Positions 8,536 through 17,728 are shown, counted from the stretch's first letter. The stretch: 64,000 nt of DNA from Kribbella rubisoli (GCF_004217145.1 NZ_SHKR01000011.1:1426001-1490000), one strand, 5' to 3'. Notes: generated by a model not told the origin, from the sequence alone. Translations and numbers: made by a program.

Positions 8536-9012
8536 GTGATCGACATACAGGCCATCGGCCCGGACGACTGGAAATCCTGGAGCCGGCTCCGGCTCGCCGC
8601 CCTGGAAGAAGCGCCGTTCGCCTTCGGTTCGCAGCTCGCGGACTGGATCGACGCCCCCGAGGAGCGCTGGCGGGAGCGGCTCAGCGCGCCCGGCGCGTAC
8701 CAGGTGATCGCCTCGATCGACGGTACGCCGACAGGCATGGCCGGCGGGTTCCCGGACGACGACCACGCTGAGCTGGTGTCGATGTGGGTCGCGCCGGCCG
8801 GCCGCGGCAAAGGCGTCGGCAACGCGCTGATGACCGCCATCGAGGACTGGGCCCGCAGCATCGGCGCCACCGTCCTCAAGCTGTCCGTTGTCCCAGGCAA
8901 CGATCCCGCGCACGACCTCTATCTACGCCACGGCTACGTCGACACCGACGAGCCCGGCGACCTGATGCCCGACGGCGTACGCCGCGAGATCGTGATGCAG
9001 AAAGCCTTGTAA
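8536..9012 (+). CDS. GNAT family N-acetyltransferase
   Basis: This 158-residue protein starts at GTG 8536, where the similarity begins with VIDIQAIGPDDW. An open frame runs further upstream but overlaps the peptidase gene in another frame, so it is not used. The acetyl-CoA binding motif V(A)PAGRGKGVGNALM and the later LSVVPGNDPAHDLYLRHGY segment are typical of GNAT enzymes, which move an acetyl group from acetyl-CoA to an amine. The acceptor is unknown. It is probably co-transcribed with the M48 gene and is closed by a strong terminator hairpin. Confidence 0.88.
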   Translation: MIDIQAIGPDDWKSWSRLRLAALEEAPFAFGSQLADWIDAPEERWRERLSAPGAYQVIASIDGTPTGMAGGFPDDDHAELVSMWVAPAGRGKGVGNALMTAIEDWARSIGATVLKLSVVPGNDPAHDLYLRHGYVDTDEPGDLMPDGVRREIVMQKAL

Positions 9013-9020
9013 ACAAAGAC

Positions 9021-9059
9021 GAAGGGCCCGCTTCCCCCCTCCCGGGAAGCGGGCCCTTC
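9021..9059. terminator. Hairpin terminator between convergent genes
   Basis: A perfect 16-base stem (9021-9036 pairing with 9044-9059) with a 7-base loop lies between the stops of the acetyltransferase and the MFS gene. It would end transcription from both sides. There is no long T tract, which is common for terminators in GC-rich actinobacteria. Confidence 0.85.
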
Positions 9060-9068
9060 GAGCATTAC

Positions 9069-10634
9069 CTATCCCATGTGGACCGGGGCCTGGCCGTCGT
9101 TCGCCAGGTCCTTGTGCTTGATCGACAGGCCGATCAGCGTGATCAGCGCGGCGCCCAGCGCCAGGAACGCCGACCAGACGAACGCCCGGGTGAACCCGTG
9201 CGTCGTAGCGAGGGCAGTGAACTGACCCTGCAGCTGCTTGATCTGTTCCGGTGACTGCCCGGACTCGGCCGCCTTCTGCAGGCCCGGGGCCAGCTCGGCG
9301 AACTTATCCTTGATGGCGCTGGTGGAGATCGTGCCCAGCAGCGCCAGGCCGACCGCACCACCGATCTGCTGCACGGTGTTCAGTACGGCGGATCCGACCC
9401 CGGAGTCCTCCGCGGCGACCCCACTGACGGCGGTCAGCGTGAGCGGCACGAAGATCAGGCCCATACCGAACGAGAGCACCAGGATGTACGGCAGCAGGTG
9501 CGTCCAGTACGTCGAGTCGACCTCGAGCCGGCTGAACCCGAACATGCCGGCCGCCACGAACACGCCGCCGGTGCCGGCGAGCCACCGCGGGTCGACCCGC
9601 GCCACCAGCGTCGACGCGACCTGGGCCGCGATCACGATGCCGAGGCTGAACGGCAGGAACGAGATACCGGTCTTCAGCGCGCTGTAGCCCATGATGCTCT
9701 GCACGAAGATGCCCAGGAAGTAGAACATCGAGAACATCGCCGCACCGACGATCAGCATCACGAAGAAGCTGACCCCGCGGGTCCGGTTCGCGAGGATCCG
9801 GAACGGCATCAGCGCGTGCTTCGACCGGGCCTCGATACCGAGGAAGATCCCGATCAGCGCCAGGCCGCCGAGGATGTAGGTCAGCGTGAGCGCGTCGCCC
9901 CAGCCGTTGGTCGCGGCGTGGGTCAGGCCGTAGACCAGCGAGGTCAGACCCAGCGTGCCGGTGATCGCACCGGGCAGGTCGAACTTGCCGGACTGCCGGG
10001 CCGACTCACCCAGGAACCGGAAGGCCAGTACGGCGACCAGCAGACCGATCGGCGTGTTGATGAAGAACGTCCAGCGCCAGGACGCCTCGGTCAGCGCGCC
10101 ACCGAGGATCAGACCGACGGCAGCACCCGCGCCGGACATCGCGGCGTACACGCCCATCGCCCGGTTGCGCTCCTTGCCGGCCGGGAACGTCGTGGTGATC
10201 AGTGCGAGCGCGTTCGGCGAGGCCGCCGCGGCCGCGAGGCCCTGCAGGATCCGGCTGACCAGCAGCACGGTCTCGCTCTGCGCGATACCGCCGACGAACG
10301 ACGCCAGGCCGAACAGGATGACGCCGAACACGAAGACCTTGCGGCGACCGAGGATGTCACCGATCCGGCCGCCGAGCAGCAGCAGACCGCCGAACGCCAG
10401 CGCGTACGCGTTGACGACCCACGGCAGCGACGCGTCGCTGAAGCCGAGCGCGCCCTTGATGTGCGGCAGCGCGATGTTGACGATCGTGCCGTCCAGCACG
10501 ACCATCAGCTGCGCCATGCAGATCAGCGCGAGCGCGATACCGAGATTGCGGTGACCGTGGCCGTTGGGCTCACCGACCGCATCGGCCGGCCTGCCTTCCT
10601 CCGGCGGATCGGCCTTGATGACTTCTTCGGACAT
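9069..10634 (-). CDS. MFS drug efflux transporter, DHA2 (EmrB/QacA) family
   Basis: The 521-residue protein starts at ATG 10634 (MSEEVIKADPPEEG). It has a hydrophilic N-terminus, then about 14 hydrophobic helices. Motif LDGTIVNIALP in helix 1 and GGRIGDILGRRKVFV in the loop after helix 2 (MFS motif A) are DHA2 signatures. Such pumps export drugs or dyes by proton antiport at the cytoplasmic membrane. It lies 60 bases downstream of a tetR gene on the same strand, so the two are probably one operon that the repressor controls. Substrate range cannot be read from the sequence. Confidence 0.92.
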   Translation of the reverse strand: MSEEVIKADPPEEGRPADAVGEPNGHGHRNLGIALALICMAQLMVVLDGTIVNIALPHIKGALGFSDASLPWVVNAYALAFGGLLLLGGRIGDILGRRKVFVFGVILFGLASFVGGIAQSETVLLVSRILQGLAAAAASPNALALITTTFPAGKERNRAMGVYAAMSGAGAAVGLILGGALTEASWRWTFFINTPIGLLVAVLAFRFLGESARQSGKFDLPGAITGTLGLTSLVYGLTHAATNGWGDALTLTYILGGLALIGIFLGIEARSKHALMPFRILANRTRGVSFFVMLIVGAAMFSMFYFLGIFVQSIMGYSALKTGISFLPFSLGIVIAAQVASTLVARVDPRWLAGTGGVFVAAGMFGFSRLEVDSTYWTHLLPYILVLSFGMGLIFVPLTLTAVSGVAAEDSGVGSAVLNTVQQIGGAVGLALLGTISTSAIKDKFAELAPGLQKAAESGQSPEQIKQLQGQFTALATTHGFTRAFVWSAFLALGAALITLIGLSIKHKDLANDGQAPVHMG

Positions 10635-10694
10635 AAGAGAACTTCCCCTCTTGGGCAGACTGTCTTGCTTTGTCGCGGACCGGCCCCTCACCGG

Positions 10695-11303
10695 TCAGCT
10701 CACCTGCGACCCCCGCGCCGCAGGCAGGATCACGTTGTCGATCACTCGGAGGATCAGATCGTCGGTCGGCTCGACGCCGAGGATGTAGGCGTGGTGGATG
10801 ATCACCGCGGGCAACGTCACCGACAGCAGGTCGACGTCGACGTCCGGCGCGATCTCGCCGCGCTCGACGGCACGCTCGTACACCTTGTTGGTCAGGGCCT
10901 GCCGGGGCGCCAGGAAGCGCTCACGGAAAGCCTTCTGCAGCTCGTCGTCGCGATGCAGCGCGGTCAGCAGACCGGCGATCACCGACATCGGAAGCTCGTC
11001 GGTGAAACCGCCCGCGCCGCAGGCCATCGAGATCAGGTCGCCGCGCAGGCTGCCGGTGTCGACCTCCTCCGGCATCGGGCACCCCTTGGCCCGGCTGATC
11101 GCATCGACGACCAGCTCGGCCTTGGTGGACCAGCGCCGGTAGAGCGTCGCCTTGCTGGCCTTCGCCGCCGTCGCCACCGCGTCCATCGTGAGCCGGTCGT
11201 AGCCGAGCTCGGCCACCACCGCCACGGTCGCATCGAGGATCTCGTCCTCACGACCGCCCTCGACCCGCGGCCGCTGCCGTACGCCTACGTTGTCCACCTT
11301 CAT
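10695..11303 (-). CDS. TetR family transcriptional regulator
   Basis: This is a repressor of about 202 residues. The N-terminal helix-turn-helix is seen in ILDATVAVVAELGYDRLTMD and ASKATLYRRWSTKAELV. The C-terminal ligand-binding domain has the all-helical look of the family. ATG 11303 was chosen; GTG 11306 directly before it is equally possible. A perfect 8+1+8 palindrome lies 31 bases upstream. The gene precedes the DHA2 efflux gene, so it most likely represses its own operon until a pump substrate binds. Confidence 0.9.
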   Translation of the reverse strand: MKVDNVGVRQRPRVEGGREDEILDATVAVVAELGYDRLTMDAVATAAKASKATLYRRWSTKAELVVDAISRAKGCPMPEEVDTGSLRGDLISMACGAGGFTDELPMSVIAGLLTALHRDDELQKAFRERFLAPRQALTNKVYERAVERGEIAPDVDVDLLSVTLPAVIIHHAYILGVEPTDDLILRVIDNVILPAARGSQVS

Positions 11304-11333
11304 CACCTTGCGTAGCTACAAGAACACCGATAG

Positions 11334-11350
11334 AACGAAACTGTTTCGTT
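11334..11350. promoter_or_regulatory. TetR operator palindrome
   Basis: AACGAAAC-T-GTTTCGTT is a perfect palindrome with 8-base arms around one central base. It lies 31 bases upstream of the tetR start, where it would overlap the promoter. Operator identity is inferred from symmetry and position. Confidence 0.75.
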
Positions 11351-11476
11351 TCATCCATCACTCTACGACTCATGTGAAGGGATGCACAAAGGATTTTCTG
11401 AGGAATTCACAAGTGGCATAGGTCACTCTCCGTACCAGTGGATCACTGGTACGGCGTGGTCACGCCGGACGGAGGC

Positions 11477-11728
11477 TCAGTCGTCGTCTTCGGCGGTGCG
11501 GGCCTGCTCGAGGCGCTGCGAGATGTTCGCGGCGCGGGTCTCGATCTTGCCGGCCAGCCGTTCGCGGGCGGCGCGCAGTACGAAGATCGAGAGGATCGAC
11601 GACAGGATCAGGGCGACCAGGAGCAGCGGGAAGATCGTCAACCAGTTGTTCAGTGCGAGCCAGAGCGCGCCGAAGCAGACGGCGAACAAGACCGCCCGCA
11701 AGCCGGTGTAGATGGCGAACTCTTTCAT
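11477..11728 (-). CDS. DUF4229 domain-containing small membrane protein
   Basis: The 83-residue protein has two close hydrophobic helices (about residues 8-26 and 30-50). A basic and then acidic amphipathic tail (RAARERLAGKIETRA) follows, with a DDD end. This layout matches the actinobacterial DUF4229 family. The ATG at 11728 lies next to the ccsB stop, so it is the last gene of the hemL-to-ccsB operon. Its constant company with cytochrome c maturation genes suggests a role in that process or in envelope biology, but no function is established. Confidence 0.8.
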   Translation of the reverse strand: MKEFAIYTGLRAVLFAVCFGALWLALNNWLTIFPLLLVALILSSILSIFVLRAARERLAGKIETRAANISQRLEQARTAEDDD

Positions 11729-11729
11729 C

Positions 11730-12704
11730 TCAGACCCCAGCGTAGGAGTGCAGGCCCGAGACCAACAGGTTCACGCCGACGAAGTTGAAGATGAACACGA
11801 ACCAGCCGACGATCGCGATCGTCGCGGCCCGGCGGCCACGCCAGCCGGCGGTCGCACGGGCGTGCAGGTAGGCGGCGTACACCACCCAGGTCACCAGCGA
11901 CCAGACCTCCTTGGGGTCCCAGCCCCAGTACCGGCCCCAGGCGTGCTCGGCCCAGATCGGACCGGCCACGAGTACGCCGAACGTCCACAGCGGGAAGGCG
12001 AACGCGAGCACCTTGTACGCCGTACCGTCCATTGCCTCGGCGCTCGGGAGCCGGCGCAGTGATGCCGACATCGTGCCGCCGGCGAGGACCTTGCGCTCGG
12101 CGCGGGCCTTCACGAGGTACAGCACGGAGACGAGGCCGCCGACGGTGAACGCACCACCGGAGATCGCGGCCGAGGAGACGTGGATGACGAGCCAGTACGA
12201 GTGCAAAGCCGGGACGAGCGGGCCGGCCGGGGTGTAGAGGGCCAGGGAGGCCAGGCCGAGTACGGCGGCGATCACGAAGGTCACGCCGAGGCCCAGCCAC
12301 TGCAGCTTGTACTTCGATACGAAGATCAAGTAGACGATCGCGACGGCGAGCGATGCGGTGATGGAGAACTCGTACATGTTCCCCCACGGCACCCGCCCCG
12401 CCGCCAGCCCACGGGTGACAACGCCACCCAGGTGCAACACAAACCCGAGCCAGGTCAGCAGAAGCCCGATCCGGCTGGCCGCATCCATCCGCTCGCTCGC
12501 CGCCGGAGCAACCGGTTCGTCGGCTTCGGCGGCCGGCTGCTCGCCGGCGGACCCGACCAGCACCTCTTCCTTGACCTCGGCCTTGGCGACAGACGCGCGG
12601 CCGAGGGCCCACTCCATGGCGTGGGAGATGAGGGCCAGGACGTAGATCACCGTGGCTGTCGGGATCAGCAGGTTGGAGACTTGTGCGTAGGTCTCCGGGC
12701 TCAT
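11730..12704 (-). CDS. ccsB: Cytochrome c biogenesis protein CcsB/ResC (haem handling and ligation)
   Basis: CcsB pairs with ResB to form the System II cytochrome c synthetase, which carries haem across the membrane and attaches it to apocytochrome c. The 324-residue protein has about eight hydrophobic helices. The tryptophan-rich haem-handling motif is present as WGRYWGWDPKEVWSLV in the C-terminal third, with candidate histidine haem ligands such as LHLGGVV and HSYWLVIHV nearby. An Ala/Glu-rich loop at about residues 40-70 is typical of actinobacteria. Its start overlaps the resB stop by 4 bases, so translation is coupled. A common database name is c-type cytochrome biogenesis protein CcsB. 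Confidence 0.93.
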   Translation of the reverse strand: MSPETYAQVSNLLIPTATVIYVLALISHAMEWALGRASVAKAEVKEEVLVGSAGEQPAAEADEPVAPAASERMDAASRIGLLLTWLGFVLHLGGVVTRGLAAGRVPWGNMYEFSITASLAVAIVYLIFVSKYKLQWLGLGVTFVIAAVLGLASLALYTPAGPLVPALHSYWLVIHVSSAAISGGAFTVGGLVSVLYLVKARAERKVLAGGTMSASLRRLPSAEAMDGTAYKVLAFAFPLWTFGVLVAGPIWAEHAWGRYWGWDPKEVWSLVTWVVYAAYLHARATAGWRGRRAATIAIVGWFVFIFNFVGVNLLVSGLHSYAGV

Positions 12705-14287
12705 GGCTGCTCCTGTTTGCTCGGGCCGGCGGGTTTAAGACTCTTGGTAATGGCTTGGATCTCGTCGCCTAGGCCGCGTTCTGGGCCGCGGTCCAGACCG
12801 GCGACCTCGACAACGGTACGCCCGTCCTCGTCGCGGACGCGCACCCAGGTACGACGCGGATGGATGAACAGGGAGCCCATCAGCCCGAGGATCGCCAGCA
12901 GGATGCCTGCCAGCGCGAGATCCGTGCCGGGAGTGTGGCTGACCTGCAGCTTCACCCATCGGCTGTATCCGTTGAACGTGATCGACCCGGCCTTGTCCGG
13001 CAGTGCGACGGTCTGCCCGGGCGCGAGCTGGAACCGCCACTTGTCGCCGTTCTGCTGGAACTGCGTCAGCTTGCTCTTGTCCAGCTGGTACACCGACTCC
13101 GGCTTCCCGGTCTCCGGCTGCGGCCGGCCGTAGTACCCGGTCATCACGAGCTGCGGGTTCAGGTCGTCGGGGAAGACCGACACCGGACCGTCCGGACCGA
13201 TCACCGCGGTCGGCAGGAAGAACCCCTCGAAGCCCAGCGTCATCGGCCGCGCGTCCGGCGCCTTGACCACGCCGAACGACGAGAAGTTCGAGTCCTGCGG
13301 CAGGAACGGCGCCGGCCCGGAGAACGCGACGTTCCCCTGCCCGTCCTTGACCGTCACCCGCGGCGCGTACCCGTGCCCGAGCAGGTAGACACTGCTGCCG
13401 TCCAGCTTCAGCGGATGGTTGACCAGCAGGTCGTACGACTTCTCCGGCGCGTCCGGCGTCTCCTGGTAGGCGAGCTGCGCCTTGAACTCCCGCGCCGCGC
13501 CCTTCTGCGGCCCGTCCTCCTGGAACTTCACCTCGAAGTTCTTGACGGTCAGCGAGAAGGGCGGCAGGTCGTCGTCGCCGCTGAACGCGCGCCCCGGCGT
13601 GAAGTCGTCGTACTGCGCGACCGTGTTCGAGAACCCGTTGCCCACGACAACCAATACCGTGCCGCGATACCCGAACAGCGAACCCCAGGCGACGCCGACC
13701 AGCGCGAGGATCAACGAGAAGTGGAAGAGCAGGTTGCCGGCCTCGCGCAGATAACCACGCTCCGCGCCGACCGCTCCGTCGTACGTCTGCACGCGGAAGC
13801 GACGCTTCCGCAGCTCGCGCGTCGCGGCCGCGAGTACGTCGTCGCCGCCGTCGACCTCGAACCGTTCGTACCCGGGCAACCGGTTCAGGTTCCGCGGCGG
13901 TTTCGGCGGCCGGGCCCGCAGACCCTTCGCATAAACGGAAAGCCGGGGTACTACGCAACCGATCAGCGAGATGAACAGCAGCAGGTAGATCGCCGAGAAC
14001 CACGCCGATTTGTAGACGTCGAACAGCCCGAGCTTGTCGTAGATCGGCCCGAGCGTCTTGTGCGCGGTGAGGAAGTCGGAAACCTTGATCGGGTCGATCG
14101 GCGTCTGCGGCACGAGCGATCCGGGCACCGCGCCGAGCGCGAGCAGGAACAGCAGCACCAGCGCGGTCTTCATCGACGTCAGCTGCCGCCAGGTCCACCG
14201 CAGCCAGCCGACCAGTCCCATCGCCGGCGGAGTCGACGGCTCCTCGGGCTTCGAGGACGCCGCGATCCGGTCCTTGACGTCGCTCAT
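12701..14287 (-). CDS. resB: Cytochrome c biogenesis protein ResB
   Basis: ResB (Ccs1) is the partner of CcsB in System II cytochrome c maturation and holds the large extracytoplasmic domain. The 528-residue protein shows the expected plan: N-terminal hydrophobic helices (for example TALVLLFLLALGAVPGSLVP and SAIYLLLFISLIGCVVP), a third helix near residue 195, a long hydrophilic domain, and a last helix near residues 450-470 before a short charged tail. It is 1 base from ccdA and overlaps ccsB by 4 bases. Together these proteins carry haem outward and attach it to CXXCH sites. Confidence 0.94.
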   Translation of the reverse strand: MSDVKDRIAASSKPEEPSTPPAMGLVGWLRWTWRQLTSMKTALVLLFLLALGAVPGSLVPQTPIDPIKVSDFLTAHKTLGPIYDKLGLFDVYKSAWFSAIYLLLFISLIGCVVPRLSVYAKGLRARPPKPPRNLNRLPGYERFEVDGGDDVLAAATRELRKRRFRVQTYDGAVGAERGYLREAGNLLFHFSLILALVGVAWGSLFGYRGTVLVVVGNGFSNTVAQYDDFTPGRAFSGDDDLPPFSLTVKNFEVKFQEDGPQKGAAREFKAQLAYQETPDAPEKSYDLLVNHPLKLDGSSVYLLGHGYAPRVTVKDGQGNVAFSGPAPFLPQDSNFSSFGVVKAPDARPMTLGFEGFFLPTAVIGPDGPVSVFPDDLNPQLVMTGYYGRPQPETGKPESVYQLDKSKLTQFQQNGDKWRFQLAPGQTVALPDKAGSITFNGYSRWVKLQVSHTPGTDLALAGILLAILGLMGSLFIHPRRTWVRVRDEDGRTVVEVAGLDRGPERGLGDEIQAITKSLKPAGPSKQEQP

Positions 14288-14288
14288 C

Positions 14289-15032
14289 TCAGACCGCCGA
14301 TCCGAAGTTGGCGACCCACTGCCGCAGGTCCGCGGTCATCGCATCCCACACTCCCGTCAGCAGCAGCAGTCCCACCGCGATCATCAGTACGCCGCCGATC
14401 CGGATCACCAGCAGCTGGTGCCTGCGGACCCACGCCACCGCGCCCAGCATCCGCCGGAACGCCAGCGCCGCGACGATGAACGGAATGCCCAGCCCGAGGC
14501 TGAACACCAGCGCCAGCGCCGCGCCCCGCCCGGTGCTGCCCTCGGTGGTGGCCAAGGTCATCACGGTCCCGAGCGTCGGACCGATACACGGAGTCCACCC
14601 GAATCCGAACAGTACGCCGAGCAGTGGCGCCGCCGCGATCCCGACCGCCGGAACCCGGTGTACCCGCAGGTCTCGCTGCATGAAACCGAACCCGCCGAGG
14701 AAGACGATGCCGAGCACAACAGTCAGTGCGCCGAGCACCCGGGTGATCGCGGTCTGGTGATCGATCAGCAGATCACCGGCCTTGCCGAACACCACCCCGG
14801 TCAGGATGAACACCGCCGAGAACCCGGCCACGAACAACGCCGTACCGGCCAGCATCCGGCCGCGCTTGGCCGAGTCCAGCTCGGCCGCGGACAAACCCGT
14901 GACGTAGGAGAGGTAGCCGGGCAGCAGCGGTACGACGCACGGCGAGAAGAACGAGATCGCACCGGCGAGCACTGCGATCGGCAGTGCTACCAGCATCGAC
15001 CCCGTCATCGAGTCGGCGAACCACTGTCCCAT
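14289..15032 (-). CDS. ccdA: Thiol-disulfide carrier CcdA
   Basis: CcdA moves reducing power across the membrane from cytoplasmic thioredoxin to the extracytoplasmic thioredoxin-like partner, keeping apocytochrome cysteines reduced. The 247-residue protein has six hydrophobic helices and the two conserved cysteines, C32 in FFSPCVVPLLPGY and C149 in FGWTPCIGPTLG. It lies 4 bases downstream of tlpA and 1 base upstream of resB, in the same operon. Confidence 0.94.
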   Translation of the reverse strand: MGQWFADSMTGSMLVALPIAVLAGAISFFSPCVVPLLPGYLSYVTGLSAAELDSAKRGRMLAGTALFVAGFSAVFILTGVVFGKAGDLLIDHQTAITRVLGALTVVLGIVFLGGFGFMQRDLRVHRVPAVGIAAAPLLGVLFGFGWTPCIGPTLGTVMTLATTEGSTGRGAALALVFSLGLGIPFIVAALAFRRMLGAVAWVRRHQLLVIRIGGVLMIAVGLLLLTGVWDAMTADLRQWVANFGSAV

Positions 15033-15036
15033 CAGC

Positions 15037-15600
15037 TCAACCGGCGTCCTTGACCATGCCGAGCAGGGTCTGCTTCGTGACTTCGCCGACGACCCGGCCG
15101 GCGACCTTGCCGGTCTTGTCGATCACCAGCGTGGTCGGGATGGCGGCCGACGAGATCTGGCCGCGGAACCGCAGCAGGCCCTTGCCGTCCGGGTCGTAGA
15201 GGTTCGGGTACGGCACCGCGAACTCCTGGACGAACTTCTTCGCCTGTGCCGGATCGAGGTCGCGGGTGTTCAGCCCGATGAACTGCACCGACGGGCCGAG
15301 CTCCTTCGACGCCGCGACCAGGTCAGGCGCTTCCTTGCGGCACGGCGGGCACCACGAGCCCCACACATTCAGTACGACGACCTTGCCGGACTGGTCGGAC
15401 AGCGTCCAGGTCTTCCCGTCCAGCGTCTTCCCGGTGAGCTCCGGCGCGGCCTTCCGGTCCCCGGCCGCGAACACGGACACATTGCCGTTGCCGCTGACGA
15501 AGCCCGACTGGCCCTGCCGGTTCTGCGAAGCCTGCTGACCCGAGCTGCACCCCGCGACGAGGAGCAGACCGGCCACCGCAACCGCCGTACGACGGATCAT
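15037..15600 (-). CDS. TlpA/ResA-type thioredoxin-like lipoprotein
   Basis: This 187-residue lipoprotein is the probable extracytoplasmic thiol reductase that takes electrons from CcdA and reduces the CXXCH cysteines of apocytochrome c. A lipobox (LLVAGC, lipid on C18) ends the signal peptide. The redox site is WCPPC with C84 and C87, followed by a cis-proline segment AAIPTTLVID. ATG 15600 overlaps the upstream stop by one base (TGATG), so translation is coupled. A frame continuing further upstream is antisense noise inside the phosphatase gene region. Confidence 0.92.
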   Translation of the reverse strand: MIRRTAVAVAGLLLVAGCSSGQQASQNRQGQSGFVSGNGNVSVFAAGDRKAAPELTGKTLDGKTWTLSDQSGKVVVLNVWGSWCPPCRKEAPDLVAASKELGPSVQFIGLNTRDLDPAQAKKFVQEFAVPYPNLYDPDGKGLLRFRGQISSAAIPTTLVIDKTGKVAGRVVGEVTKQTLLGMVKDAG

Positions 15601-16250
15601 CACGCACCGCCGACAAACTTCTTCGGAGGCTTGACCGGCAACAGGTCCTTCGCGGGCTCCGAGTATCCGACCGAGACGATCTGGTCGCCGTGGAAGGTGA
15701 ACGAGGTCAGGCTGGCCAGGCTGCACTGCCGCTTGCGCGGGTCGTGGAACATCCGCCGGCCCTCGATCGCGGACCTGACGATCCAGATCGGCAGCTGGTG
15801 CGACACGATCAGCGCCTCGTGCCCGGCAGCCTTCTCCCGGGCGGTCTCGATCGCGTCGCGCATCCGCCGGACGATCTGCTGGTACGGCTCGCCCCAGGAC
15901 GGCTTCCACGGGTTCCGCAGCAGCCACCACGCGCTCGGGTTCTTCAGTGCGCCGTCGCCGACGCCGAACTTCTTGCCCTCGAACAGGTTCGCCGCCTCGA
16001 TCACCCGCTCGTCGATATCGGGGGTGAGCCCGAACACCTTGGCGATCGGCTCCATCGTCTCCTGGGCCCGCTCCAGCGGTGAGCTGACCAGGTGCACGAT
16101 GTCGCGGCCCTTGACGTGCTCGGCCACGCGCTCGGCCATCGTGCGGCCGAGCTCGGACAGGTGGAAGTCGGGGATCCGGCCGTAGAGCACGCCGGTCGGG
16201 TTGTGCACCTCGCCGTGACGCATCAGGTGCACGACCGTCGTTTCGGTCAC
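15600..16250 (-). CDS. Histidine phosphatase family protein (phosphoglycerate mutase-like)
   Basis: The 216-residue protein starts at GTG 16250, 10 bases after the hemL stop and behind a good AAGGGA. The phosphohistidine motif LMRHGEVHNPTG has H12, and the second conserved histidine is in LIVSHQLPIW. The family covers phosphoglycerate mutases and broad phosphatases, and the true substrate here is unknown. In many actinobacteria such a gene sits between hemL and the ccs genes, as it does here. The frame is open further upstream inside hemL, but the family similarity begins at VTETTVVHL. Confidence 0.9.
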   Translation of the reverse strand: MTETTVVHLMRHGEVHNPTGVLYGRIPDFHLSELGRTMAERVAEHVKGRDIVHLVSSPLERAQETMEPIAKVFGLTPDIDERVIEAANLFEGKKFGVGDGALKNPSAWWLLRNPWKPSWGEPYQQIVRRMRDAIETAREKAAGHEALIVSHQLPIWIVRSAIEGRRMFHDPRKRQCSLASLTSFTFHGDQIVSVGYSEPAKDLLPVKPPKKFVGGA

Positions 16251-16260
16251 CGCTGTCCCT

Positions 16261-17583
16261 TCAGTCTTGTACTGCGGCTGCTGCCCGAGCAGCCGGGGCG
16301 AGGGCCGACTCCAACGCGGCCAACGCGTCGTCGTCGATGGCCGCACTGACGAACCAGGCCTCGAAGGCGCTCGGCGGCAGGTAGACGCCGGCGTCCAGCA
16401 TGGCATGGAAGAACGCCGTGAACCGGGGCAGCACCTGAGCGTTGGCACCGGTGAAGTCCCGGATCTCGGCAGGTCCCTCCGAGGACTCCACGAAGAAGAC
16501 GCTGAAGAGGTTCCCGGCCGCCTGGATGACGTGCGGCACACCCTCCTTGTCCAGCGCGGTCGACACCAGCCGCTGGATGGTGAGCGACGTCTCGTCGATC
16601 TTGGCGTAGACCTCGTCGGTCGCCAGCCGCAGCGTCGTCAGACCTGCCGTGGTCGCGATCGGGTTCCCGGACAGGGTGCCCGCCTGGTAGACCGAGCCCT
16701 CGGGTGCCAGGTGGGCCATCACATCGGCCCGGCCGCCGAACGCCGCGGCCGGGAAGCCTCCGCCCATCACCTTGCCGAACGTCATCAGATCCGGCTGTAC
16801 GCCGTCGACGCCGTACCAACCGGAGCGGGTGATCCGGAAGCCGGTCATCACCTCGTCGGAGATGAACAGCGCTCCGTTGTCGCGGCAGGTCTGCGCCAGG
16901 AAGGCGTTGAAGTTGTCGCGCGGCGGGACGACGCCCATGTTGCCGGGCGAGGCCTCGGTGATCACGGCCGCGATCTGGTCGCCGTACTCCGCGAACGCGG
17001 CGGTGACGGCGGCCTGGTCGTTGTAGGGCAGCACGATCGTGTCGGCCGTGGTCGCCTCGGTGACACCCGGCGTACCGGGGATGCCGAGCGTGATGACACC
17101 GGAACCGGCCTGGGCCAGCAGCGCGTCCACATGTCCGTGGTAGCAGCCGGCGAACTTGATGATCTTGGCGCGACCGGTGAATCCGCGGGCCAGCCGGAGC
17201 GCGGACATCGTGGCCTCGGTCCCGGACGACACCAGCCGGACCTTGTCCACCGGCGTCCGGGCGACGATCTCCTCGCCGAGCAGTACTTCGGTCTCGGTCG
17301 GCGTCCCGTACGACGTACCCCGGGCGACCGCGGCCTGGACGGCGGCGATCACCTCCGGGTGCGCGTGTCCGAGCAGCAGCGGACCCCAGGAGGAGACCAG
17401 GTCGACATAGCGGTTGCCATCGACATCGGTCATGTGACATCCGTCACCAGATGCCATGAATCGCGGTACGCCGCCGACGGCGCGGAACGCACGTACGGGA
17501 GAGTTGACCCCTCCCGGAGTGACTGCGGACGCCCTGGCGAAGAGCTCGGCGGACTGTTCTGTGTGTGCGGGCACGCCGGACAT
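16261..17583 (-). CDS. hemL: Glutamate-1-semialdehyde 2,1-aminomutase (HemL)
   Basis: HemL converts glutamate-1-semialdehyde to 5-aminolevulinate, the second step of the C5 haem pathway after HemA, which is encoded at the far right of the window. The 440-residue product is full length for the family. The PLP lysine is K271 in [13 protein letters not shown]. The N-terminal [13 protein letters not shown] and [15 protein letters not shown] segments are HemL signatures. ATG 17583 follows GGGGAG. It heads a seven-gene operon leading into cytochrome c maturation, which links haem supply to haem use. Confidence 0.96.
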   Translation of the reverse strand: MSGVPAHTEQSAELFARASAVTPGGVNSPVRAFRAVGGVPRFMASGDGCHMTDVDGNRYVDLVSSWGPLLLGHAHPEVIAAVQAAVARGTSYGTPTETEVLLGEEIVARTPVDKVRLVSSGTEATMSALRLARGFTGRAKIIKFAGCYHGHVDALLAQAGSGVITLGIPGTPGVTEATTADTIVLPYNDQAAVTAAFAEYGDQIAAVITEASPGNMGVVPPRDNFNAFLAQTCRDNGALFISDEVMTGFRITRSGWYGVDGVQPDLMTFGKVMGGGFPAAAFGGRADVMAHLAPEGSVYQAGTLSGNPIATTAGLTTLRLATDEVYAKIDETSLTIQRLVSTALDKEGVPHVIQAAGNLFSVFFVESSEGPAEIRDFTGANAQVLPRFTAFFHAMLDAGVYLPPSAFEAWFVSAAIDDDALAALESALAPAARAAAAVQD

Positions 17584-17668
17584 TCTCCCCGACCGGCCAC
17601 ACGGGCCGGTGGGCAGGGCAGTCCGAATTACACCGGTGGATCGTGCGCAGGGGGTTCACAGGCGCTTT

Positions 17669-17728
17669 GTTACGCGCCAGTATGGATACCTGGTGACCGC
17701 ACGTACACGGTCTCGTCCGGCGCGTAAC
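17669..17728 (+). other. Inverted repeat in the leader of the transglycosylase gene
   Basis: GTTACGCGCC (17669-17678) and GGCGCGTAAC (17719-17728) are perfect 10-base inverted arms with a 40-base spacer, inside the 256-base gap between hemL and the transglycosylase. They could form an RNA stem in a long 5' leader or mark separate protein sites. I could not match the region to a known riboswitch by eye. Confidence 0.45.
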
